Assembly (NCBI RefSeq): GCF_004310295.1
Contig: NZ_SISB01000022.1
Location: 43,462-107,461 of the forward strand
Origin: Pseudomonas sp. BGI-2
GTDB lineage: Bacteria; Pseudomonadota; Gammaproteobacteria; Pseudomonadales; Pseudomonadaceae
Direction: 5' to 3'
DNA length: 64,000 nt
The notes beneath the pieces are model-generated. The model did not search any database and was not told where the DNA came from. It was given only the letters and a program-made list of their open reading frames with translations. Shown piece after piece: positions 54,196-64,000 of the stretch. Made by a program: the position numbers and the translations under genes. Each line of letters starts with the position of its first letter. The first letter of the stretch is position 1.

Positions 54196-54591
54196 TTACT
54201 TGCCAGCGATCGCCAGTTGTACCGTATGGCTGTCGACGAACTGTTCGAAGTGCGTGACTTTGCCATCGGCCAGGGTCCACAAATGCGCAACGCGAGCGTT
54301 CATCGGAAGGCCGGTTGCCTTGTAGATTCCGCTGTAATTGCCGTACGCAAACACCTTGTCGCCCTGTGCTACGTAGTCCTCGATCTTCAACTGAAAATCG
54401 TCCCATTCAGTGGCCAGACGCTTGAACACGTTCTCGACGATGGCATCGAAACCGACGTAGGTGCCGGCGTAAGGAAAGCCTGCCGCCTCGGTCCAGCGGG
54501 CATCAGCGGCCAGGGCCGCAGCGGTGTTGCGTGCGTTTTCCTGGGCGTTGGCGCCTTCGTAGGTGCTTTTGATCAGGCTCAGATTGTCCAT
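54196..54591 (-). CDS. SnoaL/NTF2-like fold protein
   Basis: A 131-residue protein with the ketosteroid isomerase-like (SnoaL) cone fold. LSLIKSTYEGANAQENARNTAAALAADARWTEAAGFPYAGTYVGFDAIVENVF, and GDKVFAYGNYSGIYKATGLPMNARVAHLWTLADGKVTHFEQFVDS, follow the family pattern. The reaction or ligand is unknown. I chose the ATG at 54591 with GGAG seven bases upstream. It lies 17 bases after the DsbA-like gene, probably in one transcript. Confidence 0.85.
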   Translation of the reverse strand: MDNLSLIKSTYEGANAQENARNTAAALAADARWTEAAGFPYAGTYVGFDAIVENVFKRLATEWDDFQLKIEDYVAQGDKVFAYGNYSGIYKATGLPMNARVAHLWTLADGKVTHFEQFVDSHTVQLAIAGK

Positions 54592-54608
54592 GGTGACTCC
54601 GGATGAAT

Positions 54609-55280
54609 TCAAGGGGCACAGCCGTCGATGCCACAAGCTGGTACGGGGGCTGACGAGGTTTGTGCGGGAAGCGATTGGCATAACCATTGCGCGAACGCTT
54701 GAGGCTTGCCGAGCCAGGGTCCGATATCGACCAGGGTGAATTGGCCATCCTGTTCAAGGGCGAAGGTCGGAAAACCCTGTCCGCCGACCTTGGCCAAGAG
54801 TGCGCGGCTCTCTTTTATATGGCGATCGGTTTCGGCTTCTTTGAATGCCATCTGGAAGGCTTGAGATTCGAGGCCGATATCGTTGGCAAGCTCCAACAAC
54901 ACCGCTTCATCGGCGATGCGCCTACCTTCCACGTAATGAGCCGTCTGCAAACGCCCCAGCAACTCAAGTCCACGGCCCGCAATCTGTTCGGCTGCCAACA
55001 CCGCAGCAATCGGCGGCGTGGAATCGAACACGGCCGTCTCATCGCGTAACAGACCTTCGAAATACGCTTCGCCAAATGGCTGGCCGGTGTACTCGGCGAT
55101 ACGTCGGTCGTGGGGCATCACGTAGTTGCGCAGTTTTGGGGAAACGGTTTGGCGGCTGGCGCCGCTCATCATCCCGCCACCGTGGGCGATTACCGCCAGC
55201 ACGCCTTGGGCGGCTTGTACCAGCGGTTTGGCGCCGTAGCACCAGCCGCATAAAGGGTCGTAAATGTAGTGAAGGGTCAT
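54609..55280 (-). CDS. DsbA-family thioredoxin-fold protein
   Basis: A 223-residue protein, probably cytoplasmic, with a CGWC active site in YIYDPLCGWCYGAKPLVQAAQ. KVGGQGFPTFALEQDGQF contains the cis-Pro region. The C terminus carries an extra pair of Cys (ACGIDGCAP). I chose the ATG at 55280 (MTLHYIYDPLCGW) because GGAG lies seven bases upstream; the ATG at 55295 would add MPESP. It is upstream of the SnoaL-like gene in the same transcript. Confidence 0.87.
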   Translation of the reverse strand: MTLHYIYDPLCGWCYGAKPLVQAAQGVLAVIAHGGGMMSGASRQTVSPKLRNYVMPHDRRIAEYTGQPFGEAYFEGLLRDETAVFDSTPPIAAVLAAEQIAGRGLELLGRLQTAHYVEGRRIADEAVLLELANDIGLESQAFQMAFKEAETDRHIKESRALLAKVGGQGFPTFALEQDGQFTLVDIGPWLGKPQAFAQWLCQSLPAQTSSAPVPACGIDGCAP

Positions 55281-55470
55281 AGGAGACTCCGGCAACCATC
55301 AGGAAAACTCAGTGCCGGCAGACTAATCCTCGGACCGTTGCGGAAAAACGCTGAAATAGCTTTCAGACTGTTTCAGGAATCGGGCGAATGATCTCACCGA
55401 GATTCTGTAGAAATCTCGACACAACTCGAAACAATCAAACAACGGAACTTTTCAAGAATAATTAACTAAA

Positions 55471-55489
55471 GCAAATAACAAGCATTACC
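55471..55489 (+). promoter_or_regulatory. Possible Fur box before the siderophore receptor gene
   Basis: GCAAATAACAAGCATTACC matches 13 of 19 positions of the Fur consensus GATAATGATAATCATTATC. It lies 44 bases before the receptor start and within an AT-rich promoter. The expected regulation of such receptors supports the call. Confidence 0.45.
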
Positions 55490-55532
55490 ATTCGCGCCCT
55501 CGAATTCTTCCACCCTTTCGGATGCGCTTCAG

Positions 55533-57623
55533 ATGCCTGCCCCCTTCCGCCTTACGCCCGTAACCCTTGGGCTTTCTGCCTTCCTGTCTGCCGGTTTCAC
55601 CTGCGCCGCGACCACCGTTTTACCCGAAACCTCGATCAGTGCCGAAGCTGAAGCCGAAGACCCGCGTGTGAAGGAAACCAGCACCGCGACCCGCACCGCA
55701 ACACCGGTACGCTACGTGCCTCAAGCCATCGATTCGATTAAAACCGCGAACGTCGTGGATTACGGCACCAATGATCTGGGCACTGCATTGAGCGGCATCC
55801 CCAACGTCAGCAGCGGCGCCGACACCCGTTTCGACAGCCTGCGCATCCGGGGTTTCGACGCCAGCAACGACTTCTATCTCGATGGCATTCGTGACGACAG
55901 CCAATACGTGCGCGACTTGCACAACATCGAGCGTATCGAAGTCCTCAAGGGCCCGGCCGCCGTGTTGTACGGCCGTGGCAGCCAGGGCGGGATCGTCAAC
56001 CGGGTCAGCAAACTGCCCGAGTTCGGCCGTCGTTCGACCGTCGAAGCCCAAGGCGGCAGCGATGATTTGCGCAGCCTTTATGCCGACCTCAGCACCGATC
56101 CGTCGGAGAACATCAGCCTGCGCTTGAACATGGGCAACATGGATCAGAACAGCTTCCGCGATGGCGTCAGCGGCAACCGCCAACTGTTCGCGCCGTCGAT
56201 GACCTGGCAACTGACGCCGGACCTGAACTGGCTGGTGCAGTACGAATACAGCCGCTACAACCGTACGCCGGATCGCGGCATCCCTAGGGTCAACGGGCGC
56301 CCGGCAGACGTAGGACGCGATACGACCTACGGCAGCGAGCACGACTTCATCGACGACAAGTCGCAATCCCTGCGCTCCAAACTCAGCTATGAACTCAGCG
56401 ACAACTGGCAGCTGCGCCACACCCTGGGCGTGTTCAAGCTCGACAGCGATTTCGACAACACTTACCTGACCGGTTACACCCCGGCCACCAAGGTCACGCG
56501 TCAGCACTGGCAGCAGGATCTGACCACCCGCAATGTCTATAACAACGTCGAACTGGAAGGGGGTTTCAATACCTTCGGCCTGGAGCATCGCCTGCTGACC
56601 GGCATCGAGACTGGCAGCCAGCGCCGCGATCCGACCTTGTACAACGCGGCCACTTCCGGACCGGGCAGCTCACCAGTGCCGGCGCTGGACTTGTACAACC
56701 CGAATCGCGATTTGCGCCATACCGGGCGCATGCAGGTGTCCAGCGACAACCACACCGAAGTCGAAAGCCGTGCGGTGTATGTACAGGATCAATTGCGCCT
56801 GAACGATCAATGGCAACTGCTGGCCGGTTTGCGCTACGACACCTTCGACATCGAATCGACCAACAAGCTGCGCAACATTTCCGAAGATCGTGACAGCCAC
56901 AGCACCAGCCCGCGTGTAGGCCTGGTCTGGACGCCGCTGCAGAATCACTCCTTCTATGCGTCCTGGACCAAGACGTTCTCGCCGGTGGGTGGCGGTTTGA
57001 TCGGCATCACGCCGGGCGTTGCCGGCAACAGCAACGATTTGAGCCCGGAGCTGACCAAGCAAAAGGAAATCGGCGTGAAGAGCGACTGGCTCGACGACCG
57101 TCTGAGCACCACCCTGGCGATCTACGAACTGGAACTCTACAACCGCCGCACCAGCGATCCGCTCAACCCGACCATCACGTTGCTCTCGGGCCTGCAACGT
57201 TCCCGTGGCATCGAGCTGACCGGCACCGGCAAAATCGCCGGTAACTGGTACGTGCGTGGCGGCGTGGGCGTGCAGGACGCGACGGTCGAGAAGGACAACA
57301 ACGGCTTTGAAGGCAAACGCATCAGCAACGTAGCCAAGCACAACGGCAGCCTGTTCCTGACTTGGAAACCGGAAATGGGCTGGTATGCGGAAACCGGGTT
57401 GACCCTGGTGGGCCAGCGTTATGCCGATAACCTCAACACCGTTGTGCTGCCGGGTTATGGCCGTTGGGATGCACTGGCCGGGTTCCGGCAGAAGGATTGG
57501 GACTTGCGCGCGGCACTGAACAACATCAGCGACAAGACCTATTACTCGTCGGCCACCAGCGCAGCACAGATTCAACCCGGCGAACCGCGCAGCCTCGTGG
57601 TGACTGGGACCTACAGCTTCTAA
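55533..57623 (+). CDS. TonB-dependent siderophore receptor
   Basis: An outer-membrane iron-siderophore receptor of 696 residues with a signal peptide (LSAFLSAGFTCAA). The plug domain shows LSGIPNVSSGADTRFDSLRIRGFDASNDFYLDGIRDDSQYVRDLHNIERIEVLKGPAAVLYGRGSQGGIVN, typical of FiuA/FhuA-like catecholate or hydroxamate receptors. The 22-strand barrel ends in VVTGTYSF with the terminal Phe. No extra N-terminal signalling domain is present, so regulation is not by a cell-surface sigma cascade. The ATG lacks a strong ribosome site. It is a single gene, followed by a REP doublet. Confidence 0.94.
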   Translation: MPAPFRLTPVTLGLSAFLSAGFTCAATTVLPETSISAEAEAEDPRVKETSTATRTATPVRYVPQAIDSIKTANVVDYGTNDLGTALSGIPNVSSGADTRFDSLRIRGFDASNDFYLDGIRDDSQYVRDLHNIERIEVLKGPAAVLYGRGSQGGIVNRVSKLPEFGRRSTVEAQGGSDDLRSLYADLSTDPSENISLRLNMGNMDQNSFRDGVSGNRQLFAPSMTWQLTPDLNWLVQYEYSRYNRTPDRGIPRVNGRPADVGRDTTYGSEHDFIDDKSQSLRSKLSYELSDNWQLRHTLGVFKLDSDFDNTYLTGYTPATKVTRQHWQQDLTTRNVYNNVELEGGFNTFGLEHRLLTGIETGSQRRDPTLYNAATSGPGSSPVPALDLYNPNRDLRHTGRMQVSSDNHTEVESRAVYVQDQLRLNDQWQLLAGLRYDTFDIESTNKLRNISEDRDSHSTSPRVGLVWTPLQNHSFYASWTKTFSPVGGGLIGITPGVAGNSNDLSPELTKQKEIGVKSDWLDDRLSTTLAIYELELYNRRTSDPLNPTITLLSGLQRSRGIELTGTGKIAGNWYVRGGVGVQDATVEKDNNGFEGKRISNVAKHNGSLFLTWKPEMGWYAETGLTLVGQRYADNLNTVVLPGYGRWDALAGFRQKDWDLRAALNNISDKTYYSSATSAAQIQPGEPRSLVVTGTYSF

Positions 57624-57673
57624 GTATCAATTCACCGGTGTGGACCACAAACAATGTGTCCACACCGATCACC

Positions 57674-57763
57674 TGTGGGAGCGGGCTTGCTCGCGAAAGC
57701 GGTAGTTCAGTCGACATCGATGCTGAATGATCCACCGCCTTCGCGAGCAAGCCCGCTCCCACA
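57674..57763. repeat. REP doublet (REPIN), copy 3
   Basis: 90-bp palindrome with the same arms as copies 1 and 2 but a different centre. It lies about 50 bases after the receptor stop. Confidence 0.93.
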
Positions 57764-57815
57764 GGGTTCAATCGTGATGATGAGCCCGTATTCCACACAA
57801 AAACCATCACCCATA

Positions 57816-57845
57816 AAAAAGCGCCGCCATCCCGGCAGCGCTTTT
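57816..57845 (-). terminator. Terminator of the 70-residue protein gene
   Basis: AAAAGCGC and GCGCTTTT arms with a further CG-rich inner part (CGCCATCCCGGCAG), preceded on the plus strand by A6, giving a T run on the minus strand. Confidence 0.75.
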
Positions 57846-57867
57846 ATCAATCCTTTGTTTTTTCTTC

Positions 57868-58080
57868 TTATCCTTCCATCACATCCCACAACGCTTCCAG
57901 TTCCGCCTCGCTGAACAAACCAGCGGGGTAACGCTCGATCATCATCCGGCGCGGATCAGGTTCTCTGATCTGACGCGTTCCATTGGACTTCAACCAGTGC
58001 GCCAGGACCTGGAGCGATTCGCTATTGACTGCCAGGGGATGCAACGCCCGCTCGCTCACTACGTTCACTTCGGCGATCAT
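57868..58080 (-). CDS. Small uncharacterised protein
   Basis: A 70-residue soluble protein. The sequence LHPLAVNSESLQVLAHWLKS and REPDPRRMMIERYPAGLF looks like a conserved Pseudomonas protein of unknown function. I chose the ATG at 58080 (MIAEVNVV), because AGGAGAG lies nine bases upstream; the TTG at 58122 would add 14 residues without a good ribosome site. It has its own terminator. Confidence 0.7.
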   Translation of the reverse strand: MIAEVNVVSERALHPLAVNSESLQVLAHWLKSNGTRQIREPDPRRMMIERYPAGLFSEAELEALWDVMEG

Positions 58081-58222
58081 TTCAGCGCTCTCTCCTGGTT
58101 CGTGAGCGGCTAACTTATCCAAGGTTTATGACAGAACATCGCAGTCCTCCCCCTCCCTGTTTTACACCTTGAGAGATACAAGAGCTGTGCCAATGTTTCT
58201 CAAGTGTCGACAAGCGGATACA

Positions 58223-58258
58223 AAGAAGCCCGCAGTCCTTTGGGGCTGCGGGCTTCTT
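58223..58258. terminator. Bidirectional terminator
   Basis: AAGAAGCCCGCAG and CTGCGGGCTTCTT arms around a ten-base loop. It lies 68 bases after the agmatine deiminase stop on the minus strand. Confidence 0.8.
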
Positions 58259-58325
58259 GATTAACGGCGGGGATAAACTTGAGCCTCAGTGATTTTTCAA
58301 CCGGTTCAGGCTGTTACAACCCCAC

Positions 58326-59432
58326 TCACTCCTTGTGCGGCGCCGGTTGCTGTTGGGTAAGGCAGTGGATGTTGCCGCCTCCCAGTAACAGTTCGCGGCC
58401 CGGCACCATCACCACTTCGTGCTGCGGGAACAGACCCTGCAAAATCTCTTTCGCCGGACCGTCCAGCGGGTCGTCGAAACTCGGCGCGATAATGCCGCCA
58501 TTGACGATCAGGAAGTTCACGTAGGAGCCGGCCAGACGAACGGTCGGATTACGCTCCTGAGTACCGTCCACCGGATCCACGCCAGCGCACTCTTCCTCGG
58601 TCGCATACAGCGGCCCCGGGATCGGCATCTTGTGCACCGTGAATGGGCGACCCTTGGCATCGGTGCTGATTTCCAGCACCTTCATTGCCGCCTGGCAGCG
58701 CGGGTAGTTCGGGTCCTGCGGATCATCGGTCCAGGCCAGCAACACTTCGCCCGGACGCACGTAGCAGCAGAAGTTATCCACATGGCCGTCGGTTTCGTCG
58801 TTGAACAGACCGTCCGGCAGCCAGATGATTTTATCCACAGCCAGATGGGCGCTGAGTACCGCTTCGATTTCTGCACGGTTCATGTGCGGGTTGCGATTGC
58901 GGTTGAGCAGGCATTCTTCGGTGGTGATCAGGGTGCCTTCGCCATCGACGTGGATCGAGCCGCCCTCAAGCACGAAGCCTTCGGTGCGATAACGCTGGCT
59001 GCGCTCGATCTCGAGGATCTTGCCACCCACTTGCGAATCGCGATTCCACGGCGAATACAAGCCACCATCAAAACCGCCCCACGAGTTGAAGTCCCAATTC
59101 ACACCACGGACTTCGCCACTGTTATTGATGACGAATGTCGGGCCGGTGTCGCGAACCCAAGCGTCATCGCTAGACATCTCGACCACACGAATATTCGGCA
59201 CGTCGAGGCGGGCGCGGGCGTTTTCGTATTGGCCGGCGGAGACCGCCACGGTAACCGGTTCAAAACGGGCGATGGCTTTGGCCACGGCCACGTGCGCGGC
59301 TTGCGCGGGTTTGCCGCCCAGGCGCCAGTTGTCCGGGCGCTCTGGCCAGATCATCCAGGTTTGGGTTTGTGGCGCCCACTCGGCGGGCATGTAGAAGCCG
59401 TCGGCGCGCGGGGTGCTGTTTAAAGTGGTCAT
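58326..59432 (-). CDS. aguA: Agmatine deiminase
   Basis: Hydrolyses agmatine to N-carbamoylputrescine and ammonia. It has 368 residues, the normal length. [26 protein letters not shown] is the family opening. [28 protein letters not shown] and [19 protein letters not shown] line the site, and the catalytic Cys is in [13 protein letters not shown] at the C terminus. I chose the ATG at 59432 ([13 protein letters not shown]), four bases after the aguB stop. It follows aguB in one operon and acts on its substrate upstream: AguA's product is AguB's substrate. Confidence 0.96.
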   Translation of the reverse strand: MTTLNSTPRADGFYMPAEWAPQTQTWMIWPERPDNWRLGGKPAQAAHVAVAKAIARFEPVTVAVSAGQYENARARLDVPNIRVVEMSSDDAWVRDTGPTFVINNSGEVRGVNWDFNSWGGFDGGLYSPWNRDSQVGGKILEIERSQRYRTEGFVLEGGSIHVDGEGTLITTEECLLNRNRNPHMNRAEIEAVLSAHLAVDKIIWLPDGLFNDETDGHVDNFCCYVRPGEVLLAWTDDPQDPNYPRCQAAMKVLEISTDAKGRPFTVHKMPIPGPLYATEEECAGVDPVDGTQERNPTVRLAGSYVNFLIVNGGIIAPSFDDPLDGPAKEILQGLFPQHEVVMVPGRELLLGGGNIHCLTQQQPAPHKE

Positions 59433-59436
59433 GCGA

Positions 59437-60315
<879 letters not shown>

Positions 60316-60513
60316 GAATCATCTCCGGGGCAAGTGCTGTGGGTCGAGGGTGGCATCGACCGATGACAGAAACGGGAAGCACGGGCGTGATGAGTCACGC
60401 CGTGAGCAATGGCGACTTTATAGCCGATAAAAATCGGCTTTCAAAACGATTATTCTTCCGTACGTCTAATTTAAAGCACTTAAACCCGATAACAATCGGT
60501 GTTTTTGAGGACG

Positions 60514-60600
60514 TCTCCGCGGGCAAGCCTCGCTCCTACAGGTCATGCGTCAATTTGAAATCGCGCAATTTCTGTAGGAGCGAGGCTTGCCCGCGAAGGC
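60514..60600. repeat. REP doublet of a different class, reverse arrangement
   Basis: Arms CGCGGGCAAGCCTCGCTCCT (60518 onward, ending ACA) and TGTAGGAGCGAGGCTTGCCC (60572 onward). This is a different REP class from copies 1-3 and points the other way, with the TGTAG ends inside. It lies between aguB and the downstream minus-strand aminotransferase gene. Confidence 0.88.
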
Positions 60601-60611
60601 GATCTCAAGCC

Positions 60612-63524
60612 TTACAACCCTTCATCCAACACCTTCGCCAGCATGTCGACAAAGAAATCCACACTCCGCCGCGAGGTCACCATCGGCGGTTTGATCTTGA
60701 GCACGTTCAAATAATCCCCCGTCGGCTGCATGAAAATCCCCAACTCCCGCAACCGATCACACAGCGCCGTGGTTTCTTCGGTCGCCGGTTCAAGGGTGTC
60801 CCGGTTGCGGATCAGCTCGACACCCAGGTAGAAGCCGGAACCATGCACCGCGCCCAACAGCGGATGAATATCGATCAGCGCTTCAAGCCGCTCCTTGAAA
60901 TAGCCACCCACGACCTGGGCGTTTTCCCAGAGCTTTTCTTCTTCCATCACATCCAGCACCGCCATGCCGATCTGGCAACTCACCGGACTGCCCCCCGCCG
61001 ACGAGAAGAAATAGCCCTCGGCCTCCAGCGCTTCGGCGATTTCCCGGCGGGTGATCACCGCGCCCAGCGGCTGGCCGTTGCCCATGCCTTTGGCCATGGT
61101 GATGATGTCCGGCACCACGCCCTGCTCTTCGAAACCCCAGAAAAAGTTGCCCATGCGCCCGTAACCGACCTGAACTTCGTCGGCGATACACACGCCGCCC
61201 TGCGCGCGAACCAGCGCATAGACCTGTTTCAGATAACCCGGTGGCAGCGAGATCCCGCCGGCATTGCCGTACACCGGTTCGCAGATGAAACCGGCCAACT
61301 GGCGTTTCTGTTCAGCGATTTTCGCCAGGTTGTGTTCGACGCTGCGCACGTAGTCCGGCGCGCTGTCGAGCCCACGGAATTCGCCGCGATAGATATTCGG
61401 CGCGGTCACCGGATGCACCCAATCGGGACGGCTGCTCAAGGCTTTCGGATTATCGGCAATCGACGTCGAGACCGCGTCCGCGCCCACCGTCCAGCCGTGA
61501 TAGGCCTCCAGCACGCTGAGCATGTCGCGACCGCCGCTGTAAGCCCATGCCAGACGAATCGCCAAGTCATTGGCCTCGCTGCCGCTGTTGACCAGGAACA
61601 CCCGGTCCATGCCCTTCGGCGACAACTTCAGCAAGCGCTCGGAAAACTCGGCCACCGCGGCGTAGTTGAAACGCGAGTTGGTGTTGAGCAACGACCACTG
61701 ACGGCTGGCCACCGCCGACATGCGCGGATGACCGTGGCCAAGCACCGCGACGTTGTTGAGCATGTCGAGGTAGGAACGGCCCTGCATGTCGATCAGGTGA
61801 TTGCGCCAGCCGCGCTCGATGCGCGGCGGGTCGACGTAATAGTGCTTCTGGGTCCGCGCGAAACTGGCGTCGCGGCGCGCCAGCAATGTCTGCGAATCGA
61901 GTTCTGCTTCAGCATCGCAGGCCAGCCCCAGCAACGCCGCCGGTGATGGGCACAACGCTTGCCAGGCCAGTGCGCGAGACGGCGTGCAAAACAACGGCGC
62001 ATTGAACGAAGCGCCTCGGCACAACTGCACAATCAACGGCCCGCTGACCGCACCCAGCACCTGACCTTTGACCAACGCTGCGCCGGTGTGCAGCGACGGC
62101 GTCACGCCCCACAACCGCACGCTCAATTGCGGACCGTCCAGTTGCAGAACCCCCACCGCCGGCTGATGAACCACACCGGCAAACGGCGATTCGACCGCCG
62201 TGCCGTTTGGCACGCGCAACTCCACGTGCAACGGGCACGTGTCGGGCTCGGCGGCGCGGTCCGGTCGGGTGCGGGACAAACGATATTGGCCATACCGACT
62301 GGCCGCCAGACCGTGAGCCGCCGCTGCTTCAGTCAGCAAGCGCTGATCAACGCCCTCCTGCTCCCAGTTACCGGCTTCAAAATGCGGGCTCAGCACGCCC
62401 AGATCGATCAAGGCAAATTCACGCCCCACCAGGCTCGGCAGCAACGGCGCGAAACCTTCGCTACCAATGCTCGGCAGTGTCTGGCCGACGCACGTCAAAA
62501 TCGCCGCTTCCATCAATTCCAGCGGCAGCGACGTAGCAACGCGGAAGATCTCCCACTCGTGGGTCAGGTTGTCGCGGCTGTATTCATTACCCGGATCAAT
62601 GCTGACTTGCTGTTCGCCACTGAGCACCAGCACCGCCGCACGCGCGACGATCAGCGGCCACAGCGCCAGCAGCTCTTCGTGGGTTAGCGGATTGACGGCG
62701 TGATAAGCCTGGACCGCCGGCAAGATATAGAACGGATCGCCACCGGCGTGATGCAGCAACGCCGCACAGGTGACCGAAAGATCGGTAATGCGCCAGGTGC
62801 GGATCAAGTCGCCGAAGTCGATCACGCCCTGCAACTGCCACTCGCGCTGCGAGTCCCGCTGCCAGACCACGTTGTCGTCGGTGATGTCCATGTGAATCGC
62901 CTGCACCGGCAATTTATCCACCAGCGGCTGCAAATGCCGCTCGGCCCGTTCGGCCGCCTCGGCGATCGACCGGCGTTGCGCGTCATCCTTGATGACTGGC
63001 AGCAAATGGCCAATCAGCGCGTTGGCGTGGCGGGCGTCCCATTGCAGTGTGCGCTCAAGGCCCGGATGCTCGAATGCGGCCAGCGCCAGGTCCATTTCGC
63101 CGCAGAGCCGACCGAAACCGGCCACCACCGAACCGGGCAGATGATCGAGGTGCGTCAGCGACTGGCCTTCGATGTAATCGAGCAGGCGCACATGCAGGGC
63201 CTGCCCACCGACTTCCAGCGTGAGCAGGTCTGCACCACTCTTGGAGGGAATCACTCGCGGCACATGCACGCCGGAGTGTTCCCCCAACTGCTTGATCCCG
63301 GCATGCTGGGCTTGCAGCTCCAGCGCCGAATAGTCGCCCCGGCAGATTTTCAGGACGAAACGCCCCCGGTCGCTGTCGACCCGAAAGTTGAGGTCCTGCT
63401 GGCTGCCCAGAGCGTGTAATTTTCCACTCAGCCCGTAATGCCCCTCCAGCAGCTCTAGTGCTTGCTCCGCAGACACTTGCGGGCTGGGCAAACTGGCGCG
63501 GTGAATCAACGTGGCAAGTGGCAT
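60612..63524 (-). CDS. Multidomain aminotransferase with N-terminal kinase-like domain
   Basis: A 970-residue fusion. Residues about 1-340 are an APH-type phosphotransferase fold (DLNFRVDSDRGRFVLKICRGD, IHMDITDDNVVW with catalytic Asp, VIDFGDLIRTWRITDLSV). Residues about 440-510 resemble an M23/lipoyl-like beta domain (TAVESPFAGVVHQPAVGVL). Residues about 550-970 are a class III aminotransferase; PLP Lys is in IITMAKGMGNGQPLGAV, with NSGSEANDLAIRLA and IADEVQVGYGRMG upstream. Ethanolamine-phosphate phospho-lyase relatives (AGXT2L) share this arrangement. A role in amine or polyamine metabolism is suggested by the adjacent agu genes. Confidence 0.87.
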   Translation of the reverse strand: MPLATLIHRASLPSPQVSAEQALELLEGHYGLSGKLHALGSQQDLNFRVDSDRGRFVLKICRGDYSALELQAQHAGIKQLGEHSGVHVPRVIPSKSGADLLTLEVGGQALHVRLLDYIEGQSLTHLDHLPGSVVAGFGRLCGEMDLALAAFEHPGLERTLQWDARHANALIGHLLPVIKDDAQRRSIAEAAERAERHLQPLVDKLPVQAIHMDITDDNVVWQRDSQREWQLQGVIDFGDLIRTWRITDLSVTCAALLHHAGGDPFYILPAVQAYHAVNPLTHEELLALWPLIVARAAVLVLSGEQQVSIDPGNEYSRDNLTHEWEIFRVATSLPLELMEAAILTCVGQTLPSIGSEGFAPLLPSLVGREFALIDLGVLSPHFEAGNWEQEGVDQRLLTEAAAAHGLAASRYGQYRLSRTRPDRAAEPDTCPLHVELRVPNGTAVESPFAGVVHQPAVGVLQLDGPQLSVRLWGVTPSLHTGAALVKGQVLGAVSGPLIVQLCRGASFNAPLFCTPSRALAWQALCPSPAALLGLACDAEAELDSQTLLARRDASFARTQKHYYVDPPRIERGWRNHLIDMQGRSYLDMLNNVAVLGHGHPRMSAVASRQWSLLNTNSRFNYAAVAEFSERLLKLSPKGMDRVFLVNSGSEANDLAIRLAWAYSGGRDMLSVLEAYHGWTVGADAVSTSIADNPKALSSRPDWVHPVTAPNIYRGEFRGLDSAPDYVRSVEHNLAKIAEQKRQLAGFICEPVYGNAGGISLPPGYLKQVYALVRAQGGVCIADEVQVGYGRMGNFFWGFEEQGVVPDIITMAKGMGNGQPLGAVITRREIAEALEAEGYFFSSAGGSPVSCQIGMAVLDVMEEEKLWENAQVVGGYFKERLEALIDIHPLLGAVHGSGFYLGVELIRNRDTLEPATEETTALCDRLRELGIFMQPTGDYLNVLKIKPPMVTSRRSVDFFVDMLAKVLDEGL

Positions 63525-63699
63525 ACAACGACCCCTGAAATTTTATTAGGCACTTATATCGCCACTGCATCGACCGATAATCAACCCCCGTCGGCGCGGC
63601 AAAAGCCAAATACGACCAACAACCCTCTTGCACCGCCCTGCTCCTGCCGACAAGCTATGCTCATTCGCTTTATCGTCTTACAGAAAAAGGCTGGCCAAC

Positions 63700-64000
63700 A
63701 TGCGTATTCTCATCACCGGCGGTGCCGGTTTCATTGGCTCTGCCCTGATTCGCCACCTGATTCGGCATACTGAGCATGAAGTGCTCAATCTGGACAAACT
63801 GACCTACGCCGGCAATCTCGAGTCGCTGACCAGCATTGCCACCGACACCCGCTACGAGTTCGTCCAGGCCGATATCGTCGACCAGGCAGCCGTGAGCGCG
63901 GTACTGGCACGTTTTCAGCCTCACGCGATCATGCACCTGGCGGCGGAATCCCACGTCGACCGTTCCATCGACGGTCCGTCGGATTTCATTCAGACCAATA
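63700..64000 (+). CDS. rfbB: dTDP-glucose 4,6-dehydratase, 5' part
   Basis: The first 100 residues run off the window. The Rossmann loop [33 protein letters not shown] and [15 protein letters not shown] are diagnostic of RmlB/RfbB. This enzyme makes dTDP-4-keto-6-deoxyglucose for rhamnose and other sugars, normally in an rml operon, which would continue beyond the end. The symbol rmlB is a synonym. AAGG lies about ten bases before the ATG. Confidence 0.93.
   Translation, partial: MRILITGGAGFIGSALIRHLIRHTEHEVLNLDKLTYAGNLESLTSIATDTRYEFVQADIVDQAAVSAVLARFQPHAIMHLAAESHVDRSIDGPSDFIQTN

Noticed and set aside
60339..61946. 535-codon plus-strand frame opposite the aminotransferase fusion
   Set aside because: Starts in the aguB upstream region, runs through a REP doublet and lies antisense to conserved PLP motifs.

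Overview
The window reads as a chromosomal segment of a Pseudomonas of the fluorescens group. The support is the gene order gpmI-envC-ctpA-yibQ, the hisB-hisH-DUF2164-hisA-hisF order, asmA-mutY-yggX, an OprD-type porin, agmatine deiminase/N-carbamoylputrescine amidase genes, GC-rich codon use, and doublets of a 23-bp palindromic motif (TGTGGGAGCGGGCTTGCTCG...) typical of Pseudomonas REP/REPIN elements. Assignments rest on reading motifs and remembered family features; no database search was run.

Layout. 1-5.6 kb: a large palindromic intergenic element, then gpmI and a cell-wall/protease group (EnvC-like activator, CtpA, YibQ-like deacetylase). 5.6-9.5 kb, minus strand: histidine biosynthesis and an orphan solute-binding protein. 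9.7-15.9 kb: OFA-type MFS carrier, PanZ-like protein, asmA-mutY-yggX, tRNA-Phe. 16-21 kb: small membrane and secreted proteins, a frameshifted YhcG-type nuclease gene, an alpha/beta hydrolase and a tandem pair of unknown paralogues. 21-28.5 kb: GabP-like permease, a complete basic amino-acid ABC importer, two methyltransferases.

28.66-43.99 kb is a genomic island in the 3' end of tRNA-Thr(UGU). A near-perfect copy of the tRNA 3' end lies 15.3 kb downstream, and a decayed P4-type integrase lies beside the tRNA. The cargo is a metabolic cluster that I cannot match to a named pathway. A plus-strand operon encodes an HMGL-like aldolase, an isopropylmalate/isocitrate dehydrogenase-like enzyme, an RraA-like aldolase, a flavin reductase, an ABM-domain protein, a nitronate monooxygenase-like protein, an alpha/beta-hydrolase fold that appears to have lost its whole catalytic triad, and a DUF6282-like metal hydrolase. 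A minus-strand operon encodes two luciferase-like flavin monooxygenases and two MFS transporters. Each operon has its own LysR regulator. This is the best candidate for an undescribed system in the window; oxidative breakdown of an unknown, possibly nitrogen-containing, compound is my inference.

44-49 kb: SDR, FrnE-like and tautomerase operon, a stand-alone AAA-type ATPase with AT-rich upstream DNA, and an IS3-family element. 49.4-52.4 kb: LysR, then a minus-strand operon with a free amino-acid 2OG-Fe dioxygenase, GNAT and AzlC/AzlD, which looks like a hydroxy-amino-acid production and export module. 52.6-64 kb: OprD porin, SnoaL-like and DsbA-like proteins, TonB-dependent siderophore receptor with a possible Fur box, aguA/aguB, a 970-residue kinase-like/aminotransferase fusion, and the start of a dTDP-glucose 4,6-dehydratase gene cut by the window end.
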